This document shows, piece by piece, positions 22,573 to 30,461 of a stretch of 36,577 nucleotides of DNA. The position numbers were made by a program, and so were the translations under genes. Location of the stretch: assembly GCA_001915065.1 (NCBI GenBank), contig MNDT01000014.1, positions 1 to 36,577 of the forward strand. The letters are read 5' to 3'. Below the pieces are notes generated by a model that did no database searches, was not told where the DNA came from, and saw only the letters and a program-made list of their open reading frames with translations. Position 1 is the first letter of the stretch, and each line of letters starts with the position of its first letter. This stretch comes from an archaeon 13_2_20CM_2_53_6 (GTDB taxonomy: Archaea > Thermoproteota > Bathyarchaeia > 40CM-2-53-6).

Positions 22573-23460
22573 CTATTGCTGAATAGTCGCCGCTTTTTGT
22601 TGCTGCAATAATCTAGGTAGCTCAGAAGGTACTTCGGCGACTCGGACCCCCACTTCTCTGAATCTCTTCATTTTCGCGTCTGCCGTGCCTTCGGTTCCAG
22701 TGATGATTGCTCCCGCGTGGCCCATTCGCTTTCCCGGGGGTGCGGCTCGACCGGCGACGTAGGCGGCCACTGGTTTTGCGTACTTGGTATCTTCGATGAA
22801 GTCTGCAGCGTCTTCCTCGGCTGATCCTCCTATCTCCCCGATCAATACTACCGCGTCAGTGGATTTGTCGTCTCTGAACATCTTGAGAACATCGACAAAA
22901 TTCAGCCCTGTTATAGGGTCGCCTCCGATTCCCAGACATGTTGACTGGCCGATGCCGGCGCGGGTAAGGTACGAGGCGATCTCATAGGTCAGGGTGCCGC
23001 TTCTAGAGGCAACTCCAACTCCTCCCGGACTGAATACGTCGCCCGGCATTATGCCGAGCTTCGCCTCTCCAGGCGTGATGACTCCTGGAGTATTAGGTCC
23101 GACGATTGTTGCTCCATGCTCCTTCGCGTAGGCCATCAGAACCATACTGTCTCTCGCAGGGATCATCTCAGTAATGATGACTACCGGATTGAGACCTGCG
23201 TCAATTGCTTCCATGCCTGCCTCCTTTGCAAAGGGAGCAGGGACAAAAATGATCGATGCGTTGGCATCTATCCTCTCAAGTGCGGCGGCCACCGTATCGT
23301 AGACGGCTACTCCTTGAGCGCTAGCTCCTCCTTTTCCTGGCGTGACACCTGCGACGATCTGTGTCCCATATTCGCGCATGAGTCTAGTGTGAAACGAGCC
23401 CTGGTTGCCTGTTATACCCTGTACGATCGCCCGGGTCTGCTTTCCTACAAGAAGAGTCAT
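22573..23460 (-). CDS. sucD: Succinyl-CoA synthetase alpha subunit
   Basis: The CoA-binding, phosphohistidine subunit of succinyl-CoA synthetase, which couples succinyl-CoA cleavage to NTP formation in the TCA cycle. The 295 residues begin with the CoA-binding Rossmann domain (Gly-Ile-Thr-Gly-Asn-Gln-Gly) and carry the phosphorylated His in Gly-His-Ala-Gly-Ala-Ile near residue 246. Gly-Pro-Asn-Thr-Pro-Gly and Ser-Arg-Ser-Gly-Thr-Leu-Thr-Tyr-Glu are family landmarks. The gene follows sucC by three bases in the same operon. Confidence 0.95.
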   Translation of the reverse strand: MTLLVGKQTRAIVQGITGNQGSFHTRLMREYGTQIVAGVTPGKGGASAQGVAVYDTVAAALERIDANASIIFVPAPFAKEAGMEAIDAGLNPVVIITEMIPARDSMVLMAYAKEHGATIVGPNTPGVITPGEAKLGIMPGDVFSPGGVGVASRSGTLTYEIASYLTRAGIGQSTCLGIGGDPITGLNFVDVLKMFRDDKSTDAVVLIGEIGGSAEEDAADFIEDTKYAKPVAAYVAGRAAPPGKRMGHAGAIITGTEGTADAKMKRFREVGVRVAEVPSELPRLLQQQKAATIQQ

Positions 23461-23463
23461 TCT

Positions 23464-24603
23464 CTATGCGACCTTCGGGGACGTTACCAATCGAGCCGCC
23501 TCGTCCATCTTCTCGAGAGTTGTGATGCCCGCAGAGTCGAGGATCTTCTTTCCCTCATCGAAGTTTGTGCCTTGCATTCTGACGACGAGCGGTTTCTTCA
23601 GGCCGACGACTTTCTTTACTTCGACTATCCCTTTTGCAACCTCGTCGCATCTGGTTATTCCTGCTAGAATGTTGATGAATATTTTGTGAACCTTCTGGTC
23701 TCCCTGGATTATCTGCAGAGCTGTGGCGACATGTTCGGCGTCTGCGCCACCGCCGACGTCGCAGAAGTTGGCAGGCTTGCCACCGTAGTGGTTTACCATG
23801 TCGAGTGTCGCCATGACGAGCCCTGCTCCATTCCCCATGATTCCAATATCTCCATCGAGTTCGACGAAGGCTAGGCCGTTCTCGCGAGCTTTTGCTTCTA
23901 GAGGGGTGACTTCTGCGCTCGCCTCTTTGGAGCGTTCTTGAAACTCGGGATGGCGGAAGAGGCTGTTGTCATCAACTATCACCCGCAGGTCCGCGGCGAC
24001 AAACTTGCCATCACTCGTCTCGACGAGAGGATTACTCTCGACAAGCTCCGCATCATAGATCACAGATAGACGATAGAGGTTTGAGAGCAGGTCCGTCAAC
24101 GCGTTCAATCTCTGTCCCCCATATCCGAGCTTCAGAGCGACCTGCCTAGCGTCGAATCCTCTCATCCCAAACACAGGGTCGAGCCTGTGACGAAGAATCT
24201 TTTCCGGATTCTTGCTCGCAACCTCCTCGATATCTATTCCACCCTGATCGGAGGCGAGTACCGTCTGACACTTGTTGACCCTGTCCAGGACAATACTACC
24301 GAAGAGTTCCTTCTTGATTGCAAGTTTCTGCTCGACGAGGACCTTCTTCACCCTCTCGCCCTTGATCGTCATACTGAGAATCTCACTAGCCCGGTCTCGT
24401 GTCTCGTCGGGCTTGCTTCCAAACTTGATACCTCCCGCCTTTCCCCTCCCGGCAACTAGAACCTGAGCCTTGACGACAACCTCTCCACCGATTCTCTTGT
24501 GAATATCGCGCGCCTCGTCAGGAGTCGACGCGAGTCCCCCTCGGGGGGTATTAATTCCAAGGTTTTGGGCGAGAGACTTTGATTCGTATTCGAATAATTT
24601 CAT
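23464..24603 (-). CDS. sucC: Succinyl-CoA synthetase beta subunit
   Basis: The ATP-grasp, nucleotide- and succinate-binding subunit. The 379 residues begin with Lys-Leu-Phe-Glu-Tyr-Glu-Ser-Lys and contain Gly-Gly-Ile-x-Phe, Glu-Ser-Asn-Pro-Leu-Val, a Gly-Asp-Ile-Gly-Ile-Met-Gly-Asn-Gly-Ala-Gly-Leu metal/nucleotide loop and Phe-Cys-Asp-Val-Gly-Gly-Gly-Ala. The ATG at 24603 has a GGAG about nine bases upstream. Together with sucD it forms a two-gene operon. Nucleotide specificity (ADP or GDP) cannot be fixed from sequence. Confidence 0.95.
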   Translation of the reverse strand: MKLFEYESKSLAQNLGINTPRGGLASTPDEARDIHKRIGGEVVVKAQVLVAGRGKAGGIKFGSKPDETRDRASEILSMTIKGERVKKVLVEQKLAIKKELFGSIVLDRVNKCQTVLASDQGGIDIEEVASKNPEKILRHRLDPVFGMRGFDARQVALKLGYGGQRLNALTDLLSNLYRLSVIYDAELVESNPLVETSDGKFVAADLRVIVDDNSLFRHPEFQERSKEASAEVTPLEAKARENGLAFVELDGDIGIMGNGAGLVMATLDMVNHYGGKPANFCDVGGGADAEHVATALQIIQGDQKVHKIFINILAGITRCDEVAKGIVEVKKVVGLKKPLVVRMQGTNFDEGKKILDSAGITTLEKMDEAARLVTSPKVA

Positions 24604-24662
24604 GAATTTCTCCGAGTCTTCAGTGCCAAGGACGTCAGAGTATTTGGCTATTATCCCAGGCT

Positions 24663-24965
24663 TCAGTCACTTTTCGAGTGGCTAGTATCGCCGATTTTGG
24701 TTGACGATGCCCAGTTGATCATCCTAGAGAATGAGAGGAGGGGGACAACAATCGTGTACCCAACAATGGACCCGAACACAAGAAACAGCTCAAGCCAGAC
24801 CCAAGGGGACGTGTTGCATTTGTAAGATGAGCCAACAGGAACTAAGATTGGAGAACAACCAAAACTAGGTCCGAAGAAGACTACTGACACAGCGACTACA
24901 GCGCCCCCAATAACCCAAGCGCAGAGCAGGAGAGCCGATGTCATGACCCTTGCCCACCGTCTCAT
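24663..24965 (-). CDS. Small two-helix membrane protein, hypothetical
   Basis: A protein of 100 residues from ATG 24965 without a recognised family. Hydrophobic segments lie at about 8-30 and 50-72. A loop between them contains two Cys residues (Phe-Gly-Cys and Lys-Cys-Asn) that could form an extracytoplasmic disulphide. The tail is polar. An ATG at 25001 adds 12 residues, but a TATA-like element near 25016-25009 predicts transcription beginning around 24985, inside that extension, so 24965 is favoured. It lies upstream of sucCD with its own promoter. Function is unknown. Confidence 0.55.
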   Translation of the reverse strand: MRRWARVMTSALLLCAWVIGGAVVAVSVVFFGPSFGCSPILVPVGSSYKCNTSPWVWLELFLVFGSIVGYTIVVPLLSFSRMINWASSTKIGDTSHSKSD

Positions 24966-25085
24966 GTTCTTCCCGCCAAACTCTCGAAAGATTATGTCCA
25001 CGCTCCATTAAATGTACATTTGACGATGACTACGTCAAGGATAGTTACAGAAACTTTCGAGAAGCAGATGATCTTACCGTAACCC

Positions 25086-25135
25086 ATTTATGATGCCCGG
25101 ACCCTCCACTCTCAAGCTGTCGGTTCGTCCGACAG
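25086..25135 (+). promoter_or_regulatory. Promoter and 5' leader hairpin of the NusA-like gene
   Basis: An ATTTATGA TATA-like element at 25086-25093 predicts transcription near 25118. Exactly there a perfect hairpin begins: CTGTCGG (25117-25123), loop TTCGT, CCGACAG (25129-25135). The mRNA leader would be about 120 bases with this stem at its 5' end. Confidence 0.4.
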
Positions 25136-25239
25136 GATCAGAATCGTTTGGATAACTGCAGCAACTCGAGAGAACGTCGGAACGAACGACTAGACAATGG
25201 GCCGTTGGTCAACACTCGGCCGGGGCTGACGGAGCTTTG

Positions 25240-25752
25240 GTGAAAACCATCCTTGACAATTTCTGCGTAAAGAGCGGCATTTTCTGCACACGCTGCGAAG
25301 AGAAACTCAAGAAGGGCCAGATCACAGACCTAGACGTCAGAGTCATCCGGACGATCACCGAGCTGGAGAAGGAAAATCCAAGCCTACAGCAGGTCACTTT
25401 TCACAAAGCCGTTGAAGCTGGAGACATCATGGCCCTCATGGTAGACAGGAGGGGCATGGAGGCCTTCCTCTCGTCCGGAGCTAAGCTTGCGAAATCACTC
25501 GGCGACCGGGTTGGTAAGAGAGTCCGGATCCTCAATTTTGGAGGAGACGAGCGCGGTTTCCTGGAAGATCTATTCTCGCCCTTCTCAATCTTGACTATCA
25601 ACACAATCTGGCTCCCAGATGGTAGCAGGGAGACGAAGGTCATACTGAACGGCCGCAGACCCCGGCGAAACCCGCTGGACTTTGAGGTTGTGAAGAAGCT
25701 CGCCCGGGAGCTCAAGGGTCTTACTCTGAGAATTGAGTTCGAAGACTACTGA
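25240..25752 (+). CDS. NusA-like KH-domain RNA-binding protein with N-terminal Cys motif
   Basis: A 170-residue archaeal protein resembling the KH-domain NusA-related family. Near the N-terminus is Cys-x6-Cys-x2-Cys (Phe-Cys-Val-Lys-Ser-Gly-Ile-Phe-Cys-Thr-Arg-Cys), a probable metal-binding knuckle. The middle and C-terminal parts show KH-like strands with Lys-Arg-Val-Arg-Ile-Leu-Asn-Phe-Gly and an Ile-Asn-Thr-Ile-Trp-Leu-Pro-Asp-Gly turn. It is probably an RNA-binding transcription factor; the exact role is unproven. GTG 25240 is preferred over TTG 25237, because GGAG at 25231 gives better spacing. The end overlaps the next gene by 20 bases. Confidence 0.72.
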   Translation: MKTILDNFCVKSGIFCTRCEEKLKKGQITDLDVRVIRTITELEKENPSLQQVTFHKAVEAGDIMALMVDRRGMEAFLSSGAKLAKSLGDRVGKRVRILNFGGDERGFLEDLFSPFSILTINTIWLPDGSRETKVILNGRRPRRNPLDFEVVKKLARELKGLTLRIEFEDY

Positions 25753-26959
25753 CAGCTCCTTGGAACCCTCCTCAGACGAGAAACGGATCATCGTAGTTGG
25801 AGCAGGAGTGGCCGGAAGCCACGCCGCTCTGGAGGCAGCAAGAAACGGCGCAAAGGTCGTCCTTCTCGAGGAGCATCCCCAGGTCGGAGTTCCCAGCCAT
25901 TGTTCTGGGGTGGTGAGCCTTAACGGGCTCGCTATGCTCGGAGTAGAACCACAATCGGTGTTTGCCCAGCGGACTATCCAAGGCGCTGTCTTCCATCCTC
26001 CTAAAGGGGAGCCTCTGGAGCTTCGGACGAAGCAGCCGGTAGCGGTGATAATCAACCGGACTCGGTTCGACCAGTACTTGGCCAAGAACGCCGTTGCCGG
26101 GGGAGTCGAACTCCATACCAAGATGCGGGTCTCAAGATTCGAGAGATACCCCGACAGGACAGTGGGTGTCTCGGTTCAGGACGGGCCTACATTCAAGGCA
26201 GGCATGATGATTGACGCGAGCGGGGCAGGCAGTCGGCTGCCGGAACAAGCAGGACTCTCGACCCCCGACTGGTCGCAACTTCTCCCAGGTCTCCAGTATG
26301 AACTTGGAGACATACAGAAACAGGGAGATATGGTCGAGCTGTTCTTTGGGTCCCATCGTGCCCCAGGCTTCTTCGCCTGGAGCATACCCACGGGAGACCA
26401 CAGCGCAAGGGTTGGGCTTGCATCCCGCAAGGGCAACGTGAAGAAGCTACTAGATGATCTCGTCAAAGAGTTCTGGCCAAAATCTGCTGTTGAAGCGACA
26501 AAGTCCGGTTCGGTTCTGGTATCGGGTCCCATAGACAAGTGCTGGTCAGAAAACTTTCTCGTAGTTGGAGACGCAGCGAGCCAGGTTAAGCAGACCACTG
26601 GTGGCGGTATCATAATCGGCGGATACTCAGGGATACTGGCAGGAAGAACAGCCGCCAGCGCCGTGAAGGCGCCACAGGAGGAGCGGTGGAGGTTCCTCAT
26701 GGCATATGATCGAGAATGGCGTGAGAAGTTCGGGTCGGACCTGAGAAGGATGGGAATCGCGCACAAACTCTTCGCTGGACTATCAGACGAGACGCTGAAC
26801 AGGCTCTTCGAGGGAGTCAGAGAGTATCTCCCGGAGATCCAGGAGGTAGCTGACATGGATTTTCAGGGAAAGATAATCTCCAGGATGCTGCGCAAGAAGA
26901 AATTCGTTGGGCTTTTGCCGCGTGTGGCCGTCGATAGTATCAGGGCAATTTTCTCCTAA
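25733..26959 (+). CDS. Geranylgeranyl reductase family FAD enzyme
   Basis: A 408-residue flavoprotein of the geranylgeranyl reductase family, whose archaeal members saturate the isoprenoid chains of membrane ether lipids. The N-terminal dinucleotide fold reads Val-Val-Gly-Ala-Gly-Val-Ala-Gly-Ser and ends with an acidic Glu-Glu-His. The conserved Cys in Pro-Ser-His-Cys-Ser-Gly-Val-Val is near residue 58. The second FAD motif Gly-Asp-Ala-Ala-Ser-Gln-Val-Lys-x-Thr-Thr-Gly-Gly-Gly-Ile follows at about 280-294. The TTG at 25733 overlaps the preceding gene. Other halogenase-like or alkene-reducing functions are possible within the superfamily. Confidence 0.85.
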   Translation: MSSKTTDSSLEPSSDEKRIIVVGAGVAGSHAALEAARNGAKVVLLEEHPQVGVPSHCSGVVSLNGLAMLGVEPQSVFAQRTIQGAVFHPPKGEPLELRTKQPVAVIINRTRFDQYLAKNAVAGGVELHTKMRVSRFERYPDRTVGVSVQDGPTFKAGMMIDASGAGSRLPEQAGLSTPDWSQLLPGLQYELGDIQKQGDMVELFFGSHRAPGFFAWSIPTGDHSARVGLASRKGNVKKLLDDLVKEFWPKSAVEATKSGSVLVSGPIDKCWSENFLVVGDAASQVKQTTGGGIIIGGYSGILAGRTAASAVKAPQEERWRFLMAYDREWREKFGSDLRRMGIAHKLFAGLSDETLNRLFEGVREYLPEIQEVADMDFQGKIISRMLRKKKFVGLLPRVAVDSIRAIFS

Positions 26960-27035
26960 CGACCTCTCTGACTTTGGACCGGCCCATTCGATAACGGCTT
27001 AAGAAGACCCGCGATTCTCGGCGTTAGAGAAGAAC

Positions 27036-28172
27036 TTGAAAGTCCTGGTTGTTGGCTGCGGAAAAGTTGGCTCGGAAATAGCCCGGGATCTTGCTCGGGA
27101 ACCCGAAGTCGACTCTGTAACCGCTGCGGATGCCAGTATCGAGAATCTGAAGAATCTCAAGAGCTTAGAGAAGATCACGACTCGGCGTCTTGACATTTCC
27201 CAGAAGAAGATCGTCCAGCGCGAGATGCAGAGTGCTGATCTAGTCTGCGGAGCTCTTCCAGGCCGACTTGGCTTTCAGGTAATGATTCAAGCGGCCGAAG
27301 CTCGCCGGGACCTGGTCGACATATCTTACACGCCAGAGAACCCGTTCAAGCTACAACGAAAAGTGCGCGACAAAGAAATCGTTCTGGTTCCTCAATGCGG
27401 GGTTGCACCCGGATTCACGAACATGTGTGTCGGCGATGCTAATCGCAGACTTGGACAGATTTCACGGGTCCGGATATTCGTCGGAGGACTACCACAGAGG
27501 CCGGTACCGCCTCTAAACTATAGAATCGTCTTCTCCCTGGATGACGTGATAAACGAGTACGCTCGTCCCGTTACCGTAATCGCGAATGGTCATAGGAGGC
27601 TGGTCGAGCCGCTATCCGGTAGAGGACTGCTCAACTTTCCAGGCGTCGGAAAACTGGAGTACTTTCTAACTGACGGTCTCGGTTCTCTCCCCAGAAGCTT
27701 TCCCAGAACCCGAGAGATGTACGAGTTCACGCTGAGATATCCGGGACACGCCGATATGATGAACACTCTACGGGTCTTAGGCTTCTTCGACCGGCGAAAA
27801 GTGTCCGTCAACGGGTTCGAGCTAGAACCTAGAACAGTCTCCTTGGCCCTCTTGAAGCCGGCAATGTCTCTTGGAAGACCAGAGGATCTGCTGGCACTAA
27901 AAGTCGAAGCCGAGGGCAAGAATGGAAAGAAGGGCAGAATGAGCTACCGAATTCTAGACTACTACAATAGTCGCAGAAGGGTCTCCGCTATGGCGCGAAC
28001 AACCGCCTATCCCTGCACATCTGTTGCGTTGCTGGTAGGAATGAAGAAGGTGAAGCATAGGGGGGTAGTAACGCCGGAAAAGATTGCGCAAGACCAGAGC
28101 CACTTTCGTTACGTCTTATCTCGCCTTAGACAAAAGAGGGTGGGAGTCCAGATCAAAGCCAGTGATAGCTAG
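27036..28172 (+). CDS. Saccharopine dehydrogenase-like NAD(P)-dependent oxidoreductase
   Basis: A 378-residue protein with an N-terminal Rossmann fold (Val-Leu-Val-Val-Gly-Cys-Gly-Lys-Val-Gly) and the saccharopine/lysine dehydrogenase C-terminal domain (Pro-Gln-Cys-Gly-Val-Ala-Pro-Gly-Phe-Thr-Asn and Arg-Tyr-Pro-Gly-His near residue 230). Family members act in lysine metabolism or as homologues of lysine 6-dehydrogenase; the substrate here is not determined. The TTG start at 27036 lies about eight bases after the transcription start predicted by CTTAAG at 26998-27003. No operon partner is evident. Confidence 0.82.
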   Translation: MKVLVVGCGKVGSEIARDLAREPEVDSVTAADASIENLKNLKSLEKITTRRLDISQKKIVQREMQSADLVCGALPGRLGFQVMIQAAEARRDLVDISYTPENPFKLQRKVRDKEIVLVPQCGVAPGFTNMCVGDANRRLGQISRVRIFVGGLPQRPVPPLNYRIVFSLDDVINEYARPVTVIANGHRRLVEPLSGRGLLNFPGVGKLEYFLTDGLGSLPRSFPRTREMYEFTLRYPGHADMMNTLRVLGFFDRRKVSVNGFELEPRTVSLALLKPAMSLGRPEDLLALKVEAEGKNGKKGRMSYRILDYYNSRRRVSAMARTTAYPCTSVALLVGMKKVKHRGVVTPEKIAQDQSHFRYVLSRLRQKRVGVQIKASDS

Positions 28173-28301
28173 GTTTTGCTTCGTTTTGGAAGACCCCGAC
28201 TCTATTGCATCACCCGTGTCAACATGTTCAAGAAAGCCCGAATCGCCTTTAGGCGTCCATGTCAGGACGCCGACCGCATCTGAGTCAGTGGTGCGGGACC
28301 C

Positions 28302-28387
28302 TTAACACTGAAAGTTGGCGCCCGGTTTTATATTAGCCGATGAAACAGCTTCGAATTTGATCCCGGGCCATACCTTTTCAGTGTTAA
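28302..28387. promoter_or_regulatory. Inverted repeat bracketing the parA1 promoter
   Basis: TTAACACTGAAA (28302-28313) is repeated exactly as its reverse complement TTTCAGTGTTAA (28376-28387). Between them lies a TATA box TTTATATT (28327-28334) and CCCGG-containing DNA. The downstream arm ends 12 bases before the parA1 ATG. The arrangement fits an operator pair for looping repression or a centromere-like site for a ParA partner; it could also fold as a long RNA stem. Confidence 0.55.
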
Positions 28388-28399
28388 TCAGCTAGGCTC

Positions 28400-29239
28400 A
28401 TGCAACGCCATTATCTATTTTCTGTGAATCATTATCTTAGTAATAATCCCGAATGGATAGGCAACAAGCCTTTGATCGTAAGCGTACTAAACAACAAAGG
28501 TGGAACAGGCAAGACAACTACAGCAGTCAACCTCGCAGCCGCGACAGCTCTCGAAGGCAAGAAGGTCCTCCTCATCGACCTAGACCCTCAAGGAAACGCG
28601 ACGACAGGAGTAGGGTTCGAGAAAGCAACCCTCGGCAGCACCATCTACAACGTCCTCGCTCAGACCAGGAAGATCCAAGAAACAATCCTAGGCACGAAGT
28701 TCGACAACCTCTCGCTCCTCCCAAGCAACCTCGACCTTGCAAGCGCAGAGGTCGAACTGTCAAGCACGCCAGGCCGCGAGTATATCCTCAGAGAAGCATT
28801 AGCACCAATCAAGCAAGACTACGACAACATCATCATCGACTGCCCCCCGAACATCGGACTACTCACACTCAACGCACTAGTAACCTCGGACCTCGTCCTG
28901 ATACCAGTCCAGTGCGAATTCTATCCCATGGAAGGACTACCAACACTCATCAAAGTAATGGACCTAGTCAAGTCTAGACTCAAAGCACAGTTCGACTTCC
29001 GCATCGTCCTAACAATGTACGACGCCAGAACAGCACTCTCACGGCGAGTCCAGTCTCAAGTCTGGAACAATTTCGGCGAGAGAGCACTCAAGACGGTCAT
29101 TCCAAGATCAGTCCGCATGGCAGAAGCACCCAGCAAAGGACTCCCAGGCGTCATATACAGACCAAAGAACCCGGCCTCAGAACGTTACAAAGCACTCACA
29201 AAAGAACTGTTCAGAGTCCCACTCGTAGCAGAAGCATAG
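28400..29239 (+). CDS. ParA/Soj-family ATPase, copy 1
   Basis: A deviant-Walker ATPase of the ParA/Soj group that partitions DNA or positions cargo on the nucleoid. The deviant Walker A Lys-Gly-Gly-Thr-Gly-Lys-Thr-Thr is at about 33-40. Walker A' (Asp-Leu-Asp-Pro-Gln-Gly-Asn) and Walker B (Ile-Ile-Ile-Asp-Cys-Pro-Pro-Asn) follow. It is about 60% identical to the convergent copy 2. From ATG 28400 it has 24 residues before Leu-Ile-Val-Ser; a TTG at 28472 would match the start of copy 2. Its codons end mostly in C or A and the coding strand is poor in G and T, unlike copy 2. No ParB gene is present here. Confidence 0.9.
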   Translation: MQRHYLFSVNHYLSNNPEWIGNKPLIVSVLNNKGGTGKTTTAVNLAAATALEGKKVLLIDLDPQGNATTGVGFEKATLGSTIYNVLAQTRKIQETILGTKFDNLSLLPSNLDLASAEVELSSTPGREYILREALAPIKQDYDNIIIDCPPNIGLLTLNALVTSDLVLIPVQCEFYPMEGLPTLIKVMDLVKSRLKAQFDFRIVLTMYDARTALSRRVQSQVWNNFGERALKTVIPRSVRMAEAPSKGLPGVIYRPKNPASERYKALTKELFRVPLVAEA

Positions 29240-29270
29240 ACCAGCCTACAGCCACGTCCCGGCCCCCACA

Positions 29271-29309
29271 TCCTTTTTTCACATTATTTTCTCAGAAGCA
29301 CCCTCTGAG
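29271..29309 (+). terminator. T-run and hairpin between the convergent parA genes
   Basis: TTTTTT at 29274-29279 followed by ATTATTTTC lies 35 bases after the parA1 stop and fits an archaeal T-rich terminator. A hairpin CTCAGA (29291-29296) / TCTGAG (29304-29309) with a seven-base loop follows. Confidence 0.45.
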
Positions 29310-29352
29310 AACCAGAGGAAACCGATTCTTGATTATGCGAGATTCTCGTAGA

Positions 29353-30138
29353 CTATGACGCGAGCTTAGCCAGGACAGTTTCCGCTAAGAAGCTCTCCAT
29401 CAGATCCTTTGCAAGTTTCTGGTATTCTTGGGAGGCTTTGTTCTTTGGACTGAAGATTATTCCGGGCTGGCCGTGGCTCGGCGCCTCGGCCATGCGGATC
29501 GACCGTGGGATGACGTTCTTCAGCACGTGGTCACCAAACTTCTCTCTCATTTCTCGCTGAATCCTCTTGGAGAGACCCATCCTCCCGTCGTACATTGTCA
29601 GTAGCACAATGAAGTCGAACTCCGTCTTCGCACGAGATTTCACCATTCGTATGAACTTGAGAAGTGTCGGGAATCCGTCCATCGAATAGTACTCGGCCTG
29701 AACTGGGACCATGAGAAGATCGGATGCAACTATCGCGTTGACCGTGAGGATGCCAATGTTTGGGGGACAGTCGAGTAGGATCACATCGTACTTGCGCTTC
29801 GGTCCTGAGAGGGCTTCTCGTAGAACGAATTCTCGGCCTCTGACCGAGGAGAGTTCTACCTCCGCCCCCGCAAGGTCCAGATTGCTTGGAACGAGACTCA
29901 GATTCTCGAACTTAGTGTCGAGCACTACACTCTCCATCTTCCTAGACTGGGCTAGGACATCGTAGACGGTGTAGAGGAGCTTGGCCTTGTCGAAACCGAA
30001 ACTGACAGTTGCACTCCCTTGCGGGTCCAAGTCGACCAAGAGGACACGTCTTCCTGATTGAGCTAGAGCAGTTCCAAGGTTGACGGCGGTCGTGGTCTTT
30101 CCAGTCCCACCTTTGTTGTTCGCAATGCTGACTATCAT
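29353..30138 (-). CDS. ParA/Soj-family ATPase, copy 2
   Basis: A 261-residue ParA/Soj ATPase. The protein begins directly with Met-Ile-Val-Ser-Ile-Ala-Asn-Asn-Lys-Gly-Gly-Thr-Gly-Lys-Thr-Thr, so the deviant Walker A is at the very N-terminus. Walker A' Asp-Leu-Asp-Pro-Gln-Gly-Ser and Leu-Leu-Asp-Cys-Pro-Pro-Asn are present. It faces copy 1 tail-to-tail across 113 bases, as if one arose by inverted duplication. Codon use is ordinary for the region. The arginine-rich C-terminal helices (Ser-Lys-Arg-Ile-Gln-Arg) could contact DNA. The 323-base gap upstream is rich in short palindromes. Confidence 0.9.
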   Translation of the reverse strand: MIVSIANNKGGTGKTTTAVNLGTALAQSGRRVLLVDLDPQGSATVSFGFDKAKLLYTVYDVLAQSRKMESVVLDTKFENLSLVPSNLDLAGAEVELSSVRGREFVLREALSGPKRKYDVILLDCPPNIGILTVNAIVASDLLMVPVQAEYYSMDGFPTLLKFIRMVKSRAKTEFDFIVLLTMYDGRMGLSKRIQREMREKFGDHVLKNVIPRSIRMAEAPSHGQPGIIFSPKNKASQEYQKLAKDLMESFLAETVLAKLAS

Positions 30139-30461
30139 GAACGGGACCTGTGATGTCGTCGCGACTGACTTTCTGATTCATGTGCAAAAGCGTCAACAAC
30201 AATTGCTATCTTCAGGGCGGAGTTAGCACGAAGATGCTAGTAAGCGACGAACTTTCTTGCAGATCAAAACAGTTGCCTATTAGGCAGGAGCCTCGAGGCG
30301 ACGCTGACCCACTTTTGAATACTCAAGGCTGGATGGGTCTGCTGTCATATTGGGGGGCCACGTTCGGATCAATTCGTCTGTCGGTTGCGAGGCTCTTTCG
30401 ACAGATCCCCGGCCGGTTAGAGTCTCCAGAAAACTCTGGAGGCTTTAGGCTGGTCTCAGTT
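30139..30461. other. Gene-free region upstream of parA2 with short palindromes
   Basis: No convincing gene is seen; a 101-codon plus-strand frame here has no family resemblance and runs into the next gene. The region has TGCCTA-T-TAGGCA (30274-30286) and GCCTCGAGGC (30290-30299) four bases apart, and a 10-bp stem with an AAAC loop at 30421-30444, including one G-T pair. The last may mark the end of the metallopeptidase transcript. The palindromes could be regulatory or partition sites for ParA. Confidence 0.4.

Noticed and set aside
23116-23667. 183-codon frame antisense to sucD/sucC
   Set aside because: Fully antisense to well-conserved enzyme genes with no motif of its own.
25117-25135. 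Possible tRNA T-arm (stem around GGTTCGTCC)
   Set aside because: The loop is five bases, not seven, and no acceptor, D or anticodon arm can be built around it.
28453-28977. 174-codon frame inside parA1
   Set aside because: Arg/Gln/Pro-rich product caused by the G/T-poor coding strand of parA1; the ParA frame has all family motifs.
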